NCBI GenBank assembly: GCA_964495575.1
Contig: CAZBVS010000012.1
Location: 1 to 19,485 of the forward strand
Source of the DNA: DATGCT01 sp964495575
Lineage (GTDB): Bacteria; Patescibacteriota; Minisyncoccia; UBA6257; GWB1-50-10
Reading direction: 5' to 3'
DNA length: 19,485 nt
Below, piece after piece: positions 7,784-13,587 of this stretch (the first letter of the stretch is position 1; each line of letters starts with the position of its first letter). Both the position numbers and the translations under genes were made by a program. Below the pieces are notes generated by a model. The model was not told where the DNA came from. It saw only the letters and a program-made list of their open reading frames with translations, and made no database searches.

Positions 7784-8950
7784 ATGCAATACACTCATAT
7801 ACTAATTCATTACGCAGAAATAGGCTTAAAAGGCAATAACCGGGCCTTTTTTGAAAATAAGCTTGAGTCCAATATCACTCAAGCCTTAAAAAAAGATAAG
7901 GTGGCATTTTCTAATGTAAAAAGAATTACCGGCAGAATTATTATCAAACTAACTAATGATACCAATATTCAAGAAGCTAAAGAAGTTTTGAAAAACACTC
8001 CCGGGATAGCTAACTTTTCACCGTCTATCAAAACAAACAGTAACTTAGAAAAGATTAAAGAAGTAGTCTCTAACTTAGTTAAAGAAGAAGATTTTTCTTC
8101 TTTTGCGATAAATACTAAGAGATCTGATAAATCTTTTTCTAAAAGTTCTGTGGAAGTAAACGAGGATGTAGGAGCTTTGGTAGTTGATCAAACCAAAAAA
8201 GAAGTAGATCTTGAGAATCCTGATCTGACAATAAATATAGAGATTGCTTCTAAACATACCTTTATCTACCTTCAAAAATATGAGGGAAGAGGAGGGTTAC
8301 CCGTTACCACAGGTGGTAAGTCAGTTACTCTTCTATCCGGAGGAATTGACTCTCCGGTTGCTTCGTATTTCATGGCTAAAAGAGGGGTAAAGAATGTATT
8401 CATTCATTTCCACTCATACCCATATACTAACCATTCTTCTATTGATAAAGCCAAGGAAGTGGTAGAGATATTAAATAAGTTTCAGTTTAAATCCAAACTA
8501 TACCTTGTTCCTTTCGCTGAAATACAAAAAGAGATCTTGGATAATACTCCTGAACCTTTAAGAATTCTTCTGTATCGAAGATTTATGTTCCGAATTGCAG
8601 AGAAGATTGCAGAGAAGGAAGAAGCTCAAGTACTAGCTACCGGAGAATCAATAGGTCAGGTTAGTTCTCAAACCTTGGAGAACATAAAAGCGGTATCAGA
8701 ATCTATCAATACACCCGTCTTGAGACCTTTAATTGGTATGGATAAGGTGGATATAATAAACGTTGCTAAGGATATTGGAACCTATAAAACCTCCATCAAA
8801 CCATGCCAAGATTCCTGTACCTGGTTTATGCCTAAAAACCCAAGAACAAAGGCTAAGGTTTCAGAAATAAAAAATGCTGAGGAGAATCTCAGCATTGATG
8901 ATCTAGTAAAAGAAGGATTAGACTCTATTGAAGTAGAGATAATCCAGTAG
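7784..8950 (+). CDS. thiI: tRNA 4-thiouridine synthase ThiI (short form, no rhodanese domain)
   Basis: Adenylates tRNA U8 and inserts sulfur to form 4-thiouridine; in some bacteria it also serves thiazole synthesis. Domain order: N-terminal ferredoxin-like segment beginning with ILIHYAEIGLKGNNR, THUMP domain to about residue 165, then the PP-loop pyrophosphatase domain with SGGIDSP (185-191) and TGESIGQVSSQT (286-297). The C-terminal CQDSCTWFMP (341-350) carries the conserved cysteines. At 388 aa the rhodanese domain of E. coli ThiI is missing, as in many bacteria, so sulfur must come from a desulfurase directly. TATAAC ends 9 nt before the ATG and there is no SD, suggesting a very short leader. 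Its 3' end overlaps the convergent 3D-domain gene by 26 bp. Confidence 0.93.
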   Translation: MQYTHILIHYAEIGLKGNNRAFFENKLESNITQALKKDKVAFSNVKRITGRIIIKLTNDTNIQEAKEVLKNTPGIANFSPSIKTNSNLEKIKEVVSNLVKEEDFSSFAINTKRSDKSFSKSSVEVNEDVGALVVDQTKKEVDLENPDLTINIEIASKHTFIYLQKYEGRGGLPVTTGGKSVTLLSGGIDSPVASYFMAKRGVKNVFIHFHSYPYTNHSSIDKAKEVVEILNKFQFKSKLYLVPFAEIQKEILDNTPEPLRILLYRRFMFRIAEKIAEKEEAQVLATGESIGQVSSQTLENIKAVSESINTPVLRPLIGMDKVDIINVAKDIGTYKTSIKPCQDSCTWFMPKNPRTKAKVSEIKNAEENLSIDDLVKEGLDSIEVEIIQ

Positions 8951-9380
8951 ATGGAGAGCTTAATATCAGAATCTTTGTTTCATGAATTCCGAACTCTTTA
9001 GCCTCTTCTTTAGAAGGCATCCAGACGTCCACAAAGTTAGTTTTTCTATGATGCATTCTGTCTTTTACCACAAATATCTTATCCCCGAATAACTCTGGTA
9101 TCTGAATAGTAGAGTTTAGAGGCAAGAAGTTTGTTGCTACAATACCTTCTCGTACTCTTTCACCTGAAGCGGTGATAAACGGGGTACTGTCTGTTTCATC
9201 AGGAGAACTGGAATAGGCAGTAAGCCATACCTCAGTTGATAAGACTTTAGGGGTTCTAACTGTTTCTTGTTCTTTTACCTCCTTCTCATTGATGAAGCCG
9301 TACCCTATATGAGGTAAAATAATATAAGAGAGGAGTAGTACTCCTAAAACAGCAATAAATGTTTTTGTTTTTCTATGCAT
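8925..9380 (-). CDS. Membrane-anchored 3D-domain protein (wall-associated, double-psi beta-barrel)
   Basis: The 3D domain, named for three conserved Asp residues, occurs in cell-wall hydrolases and lytic-transglycosylase-like proteins such as YocH. Seen here: TAYSSSPDETDSTPFITASG (54-73), GIVATNFLPLNSTI, KDRM with D107, and VDVWMPSKEEAKEFG with D118. An N-terminal hydrophobic helix (about 7-28) anchors the domain outside the cell. At 151 aa it is a minimal version without LysM or G5 repeats. A consensus promoter (TTGACA/16/TATAAT) lies upstream on the minus strand, and a hairpin with a T run sits in the leader. No SD is visible. The 3' end overlaps thiI. Confidence 0.85.
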   Translation of the reverse strand: MHRKTKTFIAVLGVLLLSYIILPHIGYGFINEKEVKEQETVRTPKVLSTEVWLTAYSSSPDETDSTPFITASGERVREGIVATNFLPLNSTIQIPELFGDKIFVVKDRMHHRKTNFVDVWMPSKEEAKEFGIHETKILILSSPSTGLSLLQ

Positions 9381-9392
9381 ATTTTTTCAATT

Positions 9393-9415
9393 AAAAAATC
9401 CCTTACTTCGGGATT
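9393..9415 (-). promoter_or_regulatory. Terminator-like hairpin in the leader of the 3D-domain gene
   Basis: On the minus strand AATCCC (plus 9410-9415) pairs with GGGATT (plus 9397-9402) around 7 nt, followed by a T run. It lies between the promoter and the ATG. It may be a weak attenuator or only a structural leader hairpin. Confidence 0.4.
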
Positions 9416-9442
9416 ACCTTTATTATATCAAATTCTATAACG

Positions 9443-9470
9443 ATTATAACAAAGTAATACAATATGTCAA
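9443..9470 (-). promoter_or_regulatory. Consensus promoter of the 3D-domain gene
   Basis: Minus strand: TTGACA (plus 9465-9470), 16-nt spacer and TATAAT (plus 9443-9448). This matches both hexamers perfectly. The -35 lies just upstream of the divergent rluD-type start at 9477, so the two transcription units are close together. Confidence 0.75.
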
Positions 9471-9476
9471 TACATT

Positions 9477-10190
9477 ATGTCAACCCCTAGAAATATAAAA
9501 ATAATACATAAAAACAGTAATTTTTTGGCCGTTAATAAGCCAGCTGGGGTTCTTGTTCATCCTGCCAAGCCTGATGATGAGGATAACACCCTTACATCCT
9601 GGCTTGTTAGAAATTTTCCGGAAACTAAAAATGTAGGTGATCGACCTGATTGGCGCCCTGGTATTGTTCATAGACTGGATAGAGATACGTCAGGAATATT
9701 AATTCTTGCCCGAACTCAAAAGTTTTTTGAGTACTTTAAAAACCTTCTAAAAGAAAGAAAGGTTAAAAAATCTTATCTCGCTCTCCTGTGGGGTAAAATA
9801 GAGAAGGAGGGTAAGGTAGATAAACCTATCGGGCTAAAACCTAACACTACCCGTTGGTCTACCCGGGGTAAAAACTTAAAGATGATCAAGGAAGCCTTAA
9901 CTATATACAAACCATTAGAGATCTTTAAAAAAGGAGACGATTACTTTACTCTTACCAAGCTTTATCCAAAAACAGGCCGCACCCATCAGTTAAGAGTTCA
10001 TATGGCCAGCCTTCATAGATCGGTCGTAGGGGATAAAAGATACGGGCGTAAGGGTAACCCTTTATCTGTTGACCGACAGTTTTTGCATGCTCAATCAATA
10101 AAGTTTAAAACCATGAAAGACCAGAGCCTTAAACTAGAAGCCCCCTTAACAGAGGATCTTCAAGAAGTATTAGAATCACTTAAAAATTAG
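9477..10190 (+). CDS. RluA/RluD-family pseudouridine synthase without S4 domain
   Basis: Isomerises specific uridines of rRNA (or tRNA) to pseudouridine. The catalytic motif HRLDRDTSG lies at residues 65-73 with D68 as the expected nucleophile. The family motifs NKPAGVLVHP (20-29), YLALLWG, GRTHQLRVHMA and GDKRYG follow in order. At 237 aa it lacks the N-terminal S4 RNA-binding domain of RluC and RluD, so it is closer in layout to RluA; the target cannot be told from sequence alone. ATG 9477 is chosen because the conserved region begins shortly after it. No SD is visible. Confidence 0.9.
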   Translation: MSTPRNIKIIHKNSNFLAVNKPAGVLVHPAKPDDEDNTLTSWLVRNFPETKNVGDRPDWRPGIVHRLDRDTSGILILARTQKFFEYFKNLLKERKVKKSYLALLWGKIEKEGKVDKPIGLKPNTTRWSTRGKNLKMIKEALTIYKPLEIFKKGDDYFTLTKLYPKTGRTHQLRVHMASLHRSVVGDKRYGRKGNPLSVDRQFLHAQSIKFKTMKDQSLKLEAPLTEDLQEVLESLKN

Positions 10191-10217
10191 GTAGCTTTTA
10201 TCTGTGGATAACTTTTG

Positions 10218-10246
10218 TTGACAATCTGTGAGAGGAGAGTAATATA
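10218..10246 (+). promoter_or_regulatory. Promoter of the 10.25-kb RNA candidate
   Basis: TTGACA (10218-10223) and TAATAT (10240-10245, 16-nt spacer; alternatively AATATA at 17) lie directly before the structured region. No ORF follows on this strand. Confidence 0.65.
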
Positions 10247-10251
10247 TAAAT

Positions 10252-10416
10252 TGAGGTTTGAAGTGGTGATGGTTCTAGGCCGTGAGGTCTGACCCTTAAT
10301 CGTTTATTCGATTGATAGCCGTTTCAATCCTCACTGAAGAACACCGCCTTGTGCGGTGTTCTTCATTTACCCCCCCCCTCTAAGAAAAACCCGGCTTTTT
10401 ATAAGCCGGGTTTTTT
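10252..10416 (+). ncRNA. Candidate orphan structured small RNA
   Basis: A three-way-junction fold can be drawn by hand. P1 is TGAGG-T-TTGAA (10252-10262) with TTCAA-T-CCTCA (10323-10333), 10 pairs around one T-T mismatch. P2 is GGTT (10271-10274) with GACC (10291-10294), continued by AGGCC/GGTCT and closed by a GTGA tetraloop of the GNRA type (10282-10285). P3 is AATCG/CGATT (10298-10302/10309-10313). A perfect 12-bp hairpin follows (10336-10347/10353-10364), then a C9 run and the terminator at 10385-10415. A promoter precedes it and no ORF lies inside or after it on this strand. It does not show the SRP RNA GGAA loop or its conserved internal loop, nor hammerhead core sequences. The family is unknown. 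Confidence 0.55.
10385..10416. terminator. Bidirectional terminator
   Basis: AAAAACCCGGCTT (10385-10397) pairs with AAGCCGGGTTTTT (10403-10415) around 5 nt, with A and T tracts on the two sides. It can end the RNA candidate on the plus strand and the 10.9-kb gene on the minus strand. Confidence 0.85.
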
Positions 10417-10428
10417 GCTCTTTAATTT

Positions 10429-10941
10429 TTATTCTGACTCTATCAGGCAGAAATGCCTGATATCTTTTTCCAGTAGATCTTTGATAGCTTCTGCTCGTTG
10501 AGCAGAATTATCTGACAGCTCCTCTAATTCATCGGACTCAATCCCCATCAGACAAATATTTTGATGGGCAACCTTTTGCGCTAGTTTTTCAACAAAGCTG
10601 TTGTTATTTCCGTCCAGGATAATTCCAACACAATCACCTTCCTTTAAGCCATCAAACCTTACTGGTACATAAACGCCTTCAAATTTTTTCAAAATTTGGT
10701 GCTCCGGCAGATTATGTAACTTTTCATGATCTCCGGCGGGACCAAACTTTACGGCAAATTTTCCTTCTAACCAGTCTTTTTCTGCTAAATTTGTTTTCTT
10801 TTTTGAAAAATAGGTTAGAGAATACACCGTTGCTTCGTTCTGATTGTTCTGGAAAGCATTTACCAGGTTAGTGGCTACTTTCATTGGATTTTCTTCTCCT
10901 GGGAGCCTGTTATCTAAACCTACATATCGTTGAATGTTCAT
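10429..10941 (-). CDS. Unknown soluble protein, SD-led
   Basis: A 170-aa acidic protein without signal peptide or membrane segments; I do not recognise a family. It looks alpha/beta, with strands such as GVYVPVRFDGL and DCVGIILDG and a C-terminal helical part rich in Glu, Asp and Leu. It has a strong private expression unit: promoter TTGACA/18/TATATT, a perfect AAGGAGGG SD 6-7 nt before the ATG, and a terminator shared with the RNA candidate. The 19 bases ending at the SD are identical to those before the unrelated gene at 12655, so the two may be co-regulated. Confidence 0.75.
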   Translation of the reverse strand: MNIQRYVGLDNRLPGEENPMKVATNLVNAFQNNQNEATVYSLTYFSKKKTNLAEKDWLEGKFAVKFGPAGDHEKLHNLPEHQILKKFEGVYVPVRFDGLKEGDCVGIILDGNNNSFVEKLAQKVAHQNICLMGIESDELEELSDNSAQRAEAIKDLLEKDIRHFCLIESE

Positions 10942-10948
10942 ACCATTC

Positions 10949-10967
10949 CCTCCTTATTTAATTATTA
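10949..10967 (-). repeat. Shared 19-nt leader with SD (copy 1)
   Basis: The minus strand reads TAATAATTAAATAAGGAGG, identical to plus-strand 12630-12648. Both copies place the SD correctly before an ATG of an unknown gene. Confidence 0.8.
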
Positions 10968-10979
10968 ACAACTGTTCAT

Positions 10980-11009
10980 AATATAAGTAATAAACTAGCT
11001 ATCTGTCAA
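10980..11009 (-). promoter_or_regulatory. Promoter of the 10.9-kb unknown gene
   Basis: Minus strand TTGACA (plus 11004-11009), 18-nt spacer, TATATT (plus 10980-10985). Confidence 0.65.
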
Positions 11010-11056
11010 CAGGGGTTGTAGATTTCCTTATTTATGTATAAAATAGAATTGGTTTG

Positions 11057-11129
11057 GCCACCCTAGCTCAACTGGCAGAGCAATTGCTTTGTAAGCAATA
11101 GGTTATCGGTTCGAATCCGATGGGTGGCT
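11057..11129 (+). tRNA. tRNA-Thr(TGT)
   Basis: 73 nt; acceptor GCCACCC/GGGTGGC with discriminator T, anticodon TGT in the loop of the TTGCT/AGCAA stem, T-loop TTCGAAT. CCA is not encoded. Confidence 0.95.
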
Positions 11130-11172
11130 CAAATTTGACAAATAGGGGATAAAATAAGAAACTATATACCAG

Positions 11173-11245
11173 GCCCACGTGGCTCAGTCGGTAGAGCGTA
11201 CCCATGGTAAGGGTAAGGTCGGCGGTTCGATTCCGCCCGTGGGCT
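11173..11245 (+). tRNA. tRNA-Thr(GGT)
   Basis: 73 nt; acceptor GCCCACG/CGTGGGC, anticodon stem TACCC/GGGTA with loop ATGGTAA giving anticodon GGT, T-loop TTCGATT. CCA is not encoded. It is followed 25 nt later by rpmG. Confidence 0.95.
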
Positions 11246-11269
11246 CATAAAATTAATTAATAAAAAAAC

Positions 11270-11440
11270 ATGGCAGAAGGAAAATTTACAAAACAATTAG
11301 TAAAACTTCGTTGTGATGAATGTGGTAAGTTAAACTACCGCACTCGAAAAAACAAAAAATCAGTTGATAGAAAATTAGAACTGAAGAAGTTTTGCAAACA
11401 TTGTCGGAAACATACCTTGCATAAAGAGAGCAAAAAATAG
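11270..11440 (+). CDS. rpmG: 50S ribosomal protein L33 (zinc-ribbon form)
   Basis: A 56-aa very basic protein. The CDEC and CKHC pairs (C15, C18, C42, C45) form the zinc ribbon of the C+ type of L33. The conserved stretches NYRTRKNK and LELKKFCKHCRKHTLHKE are diagnostic. Its position just before tRNA-Trp is a widely conserved bacterial arrangement. ATG 11270 follows an A-rich leader without SD, 24 nt after the end of tRNA-Thr(GGT), so it is probably co-transcribed with the tRNAs. Confidence 0.95.
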   Translation: MAEGKFTKQLVKLRCDECGKLNYRTRKNKKSVDRKLELKKFCKHCRKHTLHKESKK

Positions 11441-11454
11441 ATTTTAATTTCCCC

Positions 11455-11482
11455 TTGCTGTTTACGCTTAATTGTGTATTAT
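11455..11482 (+). promoter_or_regulatory. Probable promoter of tRNA-Trp/rplS
   Basis: TTGCTG (11455-11460), 16-nt spacer, TATTAT (11477-11482), 13 nt before the tRNA-Trp 5' end. Confidence 0.5.
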
Positions 11483-11495
11483 AAACATTAAGCAA

Positions 11496-11567
11496 GGGGG
11501 TATGGTGTAATTGGCAGCATGACAGTCTCCAAAACTGTCGATTCGGGTTCAAATCCTGATACCCCCG
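11496..11567 (+). tRNA. tRNA-Trp(CCA)
   Basis: 72 nt; acceptor GGGGGTA/TACCCCC with discriminator G, anticodon CCA within the stem ACAGT/ACTGT, T-loop TTCAAAT. The 3' CCA tail is not encoded. Confidence 0.95.
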
Positions 11568-11592
11568 CAAAGAGGAATAAATAAAAAACATT

Positions 11593-11931
11593 ATGTCATT
11601 AACTCAAGAAGAAATATCAAAAATTAAACCAGGTACCCATTTAAAGGTATGGGAAAGGCTTGTCACCGAAGATGATGAAAAAGAGCGTGAAACACCGTTT
11701 GAAGGGGTAGTAATAGCAAGAAAGCATGGTTCTGAACCAGGTGCCACCTTTACTGTCCGTTCAAGTATTCAAAACATAGGTATTGAGAAAATATACCCTA
11801 TTCATTCTCCTATCATTAAAAGAATAGAGTTCTTGGAAGTTGCAAAAAGAAAGAAACGATCCAAACTCTATTATCTAAGAGAACTTTCTCCAAAGAAGAT
11901 TAAGGATAAGCTTAAGAAACTTTATAAATAA
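11593..11931 (+). CDS. rplS: 50S ribosomal protein L19
   Basis: A 112-aa basic protein of the 50S subunit, located at the 30S-50S interface. Family signatures: KPGTHLKVWERL, FEGVVIARKHG, ATFTVRSSIQNIGIEKIYPIHSP and the terminal KRSKLYYLRE. The length matches the family. It lies 25 nt after tRNA-Trp, where most bacteria have secE-nusG-rplK; the usual rplS partners trmD and rimM are also absent here. The leader is A-rich with no proper SD. tRNA-Leu begins 12 nt after the stop. Confidence 0.95.
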   Translation: MSLTQEEISKIKPGTHLKVWERLVTEDDEKERETPFEGVVIARKHGSEPGATFTVRSSIQNIGIEKIYPIHSPIIKRIEFLEVAKRKKRSKLYYLRELSPKKIKDKLKKLYK

Positions 11932-11943
11932 TTGAGAAATAAT

Positions 11944-12026
11944 GCCCAGGTGATGGAATTGGCATACATACACGGTTGAGGGCCGTGGCTCTTATGAGCA
12001 TGCGGGTTCAAATCCCGCCCTGGGCA
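11944..12026 (+). tRNA. tRNA-Leu(GAG)
   Basis: 83 nt class II tRNA; acceptor GCCCAGG/CCTGGGC with discriminator A, anticodon stem CACGG/CCGTG and loop TTGAGGG (anticodon GAG), long variable arm, T-loop TTCAAAT. CCA is not encoded. Confidence 0.95.
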
Positions 12027-12033
12027 CATAGGT

Positions 12034-12060
12034 AAAACACCCACTTTATGTGGGTATTTT
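12034..12060 (+). terminator. Terminator after tRNA-Leu
   Basis: ACCCAC/GTGGGT stem, extended by AAAA/TTTT across a C-A mismatch. It abuts the -10 box of the next gene (12063-12068). Confidence 0.65.
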
Positions 12061-12062
12061 GT

Positions 12063-12068
12063 TATAAT
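12063..12068 (+). promoter_or_regulatory. Leaderless -10 (TATAAT) of the 12.1-kb gene
   Basis: A perfect TATAAT ends 6 nt before ATG 12075. This placement decides against the longer ORF starting at 12048, because that codon would lie upstream of the transcript. Confidence 0.6.
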
Positions 12069-12074
12069 AAAACC

Positions 12075-12584
12075 ATGAAAAAGAAAGTAGTCGTTAACGA
12101 CTTAATGCAAAAAAACTACGTATATTACCGTACTGAACCCTCCGGAAGAAACTTTGATTCTGAGTTCAATCCTGAGCTCACCCCAAAAGAAATGCTAAAG
12201 CTAGGAGTTTTTGGTGGAAAATATATGACAGACTGCAAAGATGAATTTCCTAAAAGCTGGTACAAAAACGCCAAGCTTTGTCATAAGCGTCATGATCCAG
12301 AACTAAACTATTTCAAAATAAATGCCAGTCAACCTTTGTCTGTCTGGCGTAAAAAAGGCTGGATAAATGAGCAACATGACCCAAGAGGTTGGTTTCAATG
12401 GTACTGCCGATACTACCGAGGCAGAAGATTAGAAAAAGAAGATCAAAGACAGATAAAGCGATGGCGACAGTTTAAGCGTCACAAAGCCCAAGTAGAGAAG
12501 AACTGTGATAAAAAAGATTATGACTGTAGAAGAAAACAGCGTCAGGCCCTCCTTCACTGGGCGTATGACTCAAGGAAGATGTAA
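12075..12584 (+). CDS. Conserved hypothetical protein, Trp/Tyr/Arg-rich
   Basis: A 169-aa very basic, aromatic-rich cytosolic protein. It has a central part with MLKLGVFGGKYMTDCKDEFP and WYKNAKL, then ISO-like short blocks ASQPLSVWRKKGWI and DPRGWFQWYCRYYRGRR, and a basic C-terminus with WRQFKRHKAQ and two more cysteines. I believe similar proteins are annotated as hypothetical in other bacteria, but this is from memory and no function is known to me. The basic, aromatic surface suggests nucleic-acid contact; this is inference. The start at 12075 is set by the TATAAT box 6 nt upstream; the ORF could be read from 12048 but that extension overlaps the terminator of tRNA-Leu. Confidence 0.8.
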   Translation: MKKKVVVNDLMQKNYVYYRTEPSGRNFDSEFNPELTPKEMLKLGVFGGKYMTDCKDEFPKSWYKNAKLCHKRHDPELNYFKINASQPLSVWRKKGWINEQHDPRGWFQWYCRYYRGRRLEKEDQRQIKRWRQFKRHKAQVEKNCDKKDYDCRRKQRQALLHWAYDSRKM

Positions 12585-12588
12585 ATAA

Positions 12589-12617
12589 TTGACAACTTTT
12601 ATTTCTTATATTATTCT
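12589..12617 (+). promoter_or_regulatory. Promoter of the 12.65-kb unknown gene
   Basis: TTGACA (12589-12594), 17-nt spacer, TATTCT (12612-12617). Confidence 0.6.
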
Positions 12618-12629
12618 TTAATCAGAAAA

Positions 12630-12648
12630 TAATAATTAAATAAGGAGG
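12630..12648 (+). repeat. Shared 19-nt leader with SD (copy 2)
   Basis: Identical to the leader of the 10.9-kb gene (plus 10949-10967 reversed). The SD AAGGAGG ends 6 nt before the ATG. Confidence 0.8.
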
Positions 12649-12654
12649 TTAGTC

Positions 12655-13137
12655 ATGAGATCGTCTGTAAAGAAATTAGTAAGAAAGGTAAATGATGTTA
12701 ATAAAATCGAAGAAGATCCTTTGTTCATTGACCAAGAATTTATTATCCGGATCTCAGATATTCCAGAACTGTCCCGGGTAAAGTTTAAAGAACCAAAAAA
12801 ACTGTCTCGCGTTTCTATGAGTAAACAGTTTCTCCTATTCCTAAAATTTTTCCTAAAAATTATTGATAAAAGAAGAGATTTTATTCTTAAATTTTTAGGA
12901 AAAGACAATGTGAAGATAACTCCACTTTCACATGAAAAACAAATTCGTGTTGGAATAAATGGTGATTCAAATTCTAAGTTTCCGGCAGAATTTATATTTG
13001 AAGCCAATAAACGCGGTATTGAAATATCACTTGTAGGCGGTTGGAGTTACCAAATTGACGAGAGAACATTGAGAATTCTCGGAGAAATAAAGGATGGTTT
13101 AGAAACTCACTTCTTTAGTAAATATCTAGGGGAGTAA
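12655..13137 (+). CDS. Unknown protein, SD-led
   Basis: A 160-aa protein of unknown family without signal peptide. The first half is basic and contains a hydrophobic/basic helix (about residues 57-78, rich in Phe, Leu and Lys). The second half looks like an alpha/beta module with KQIRVGINGDS, PAEFIFEANKRGIEISLVGG and a terminal helical segment. It has its own promoter (TTGACA/17/TATTCT), a perfect SD (AAGGAGGT) and a private terminator. The leader is identical over 19 nt to that of the 10.9-kb gene although the proteins are not visibly related. Confidence 0.7.
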   Translation: MRSSVKKLVRKVNDVNKIEEDPLFIDQEFIIRISDIPELSRVKFKEPKKLSRVSMSKQFLLFLKFFLKIIDKRRDFILKFLGKDNVKITPLSHEKQIRVGINGDSNSKFPAEFIFEANKRGIEISLVGGWSYQIDERTLRILGEIKDGLETHFFSKYLGE

Positions 13138-13154
13138 TAGTTTAAAAAATTAGA

Positions 13155-13182
13155 CCTGCTCTTTAATTAGAGCAGGTTTTTT
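13155..13182 (+). terminator. Terminator of the 12.65-kb gene
   Basis: CCTGCTCT (13155-13162) and AGAGCAGG (13169-13176) around 6 nt, followed by six T. Confidence 0.9.
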
Positions 13183-13186
13183 ATAT

Positions 13187-13218
13187 AAAAAAAGAGGGAG
13201 CTTTTTTAATAAGCTCCC
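13187..13218 (-). terminator. Terminator of the His-rich small gene
   Basis: GGGAGCTT (13196-13203) and AAGCTCCC (13211-13218); the A run at 13187-13193 is the T tract on the minus strand. Confidence 0.8.
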
Positions 13219-13233
13219 CCGGCAGTATGAAAA

Positions 13234-13467
13234 TTATAAATTAGTACAGTCTAGCTTCCCGCCAAGATTTGCTAGTTTCTGATCATTCTGAAAACCTTGT
13301 TTCATTGTTCTACTAGAACGAAATGTGTCAATTGTGGTCTGACCGTTATAAGGTATATGAACCTTGTTAGGGCCATGGCCTAAATCTGCATGTACGCCAT
13401 TCTGTTTTGAGTGATGAACAGGTGACAAGGGCTTCCCGTTTATTTCTGTAGGCTTTATCTTCCTCAC
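13234..13467 (-). CDS. Small His-rich protein of unknown function with an unusual start
   Basis: Up to 77 aa, basic, soluble, with a His-rich centre (HHSKQNGVHADLGHGPNKVH) and a Gly/Asn-rich remainder; no family recognised. Expression signals are very strong: promoter TTGACA/18/TATAAT on the minus strand, SD AAAGGAGG and a terminator. The start is a puzzle. The only standard start codon in frame after the upstream stop is GTG at 13465-13467, which overlaps the SD itself, whereas the codon at ideal SD spacing (8 nt) is an ATA at 13456-13458. So the protein may start at ATA, or GTG may be used in spite of the SD. The centre vaguely recalls His-containing nuclease domains, but I cannot support that. 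Confidence 0.6.
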   Translation of the reverse strand: MRKIKPTEINGKPLSPVHHSKQNGVHADLGHGPNKVHIPYNGQTTIDTFRSSRTMKQGFQNDQKLANLGGKLDCTNL

Positions 13468-13513
13468 CTCCTTTCGGTTATTAAGTTATTAAATAACACT
13501 AAATTCTACTTTC

Positions 13514-13543
13514 ATTATATAAATTAACTATTTTCATTGTCAA
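13514..13543 (-). promoter_or_regulatory. Consensus promoter of the His-rich small gene
   Basis: Minus strand TTGACA (plus 13538-13543), 18-nt spacer, TATAAT (plus 13514-13519). Both hexamers are perfect. Confidence 0.75.
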
Positions 13544-13587
13544 CACTTCTTGCTTCTTTACCTTTTTAAAACTAAAATCTTAACACA

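Noticed and set aside
10252..10364. SRP (4.5S) RNA
   Set aside because: Size and a tetraloop hairpin fit loosely, but the conserved GGAA loop region and the asymmetric internal loop are absent and the fold is a three-way junction.
12048..12074. Upstream ATG extension of the 12.1-kb gene
   Set aside because: It overlaps the tRNA-Leu terminator and lies upstream of the TATAAT that probably sets the transcript start.
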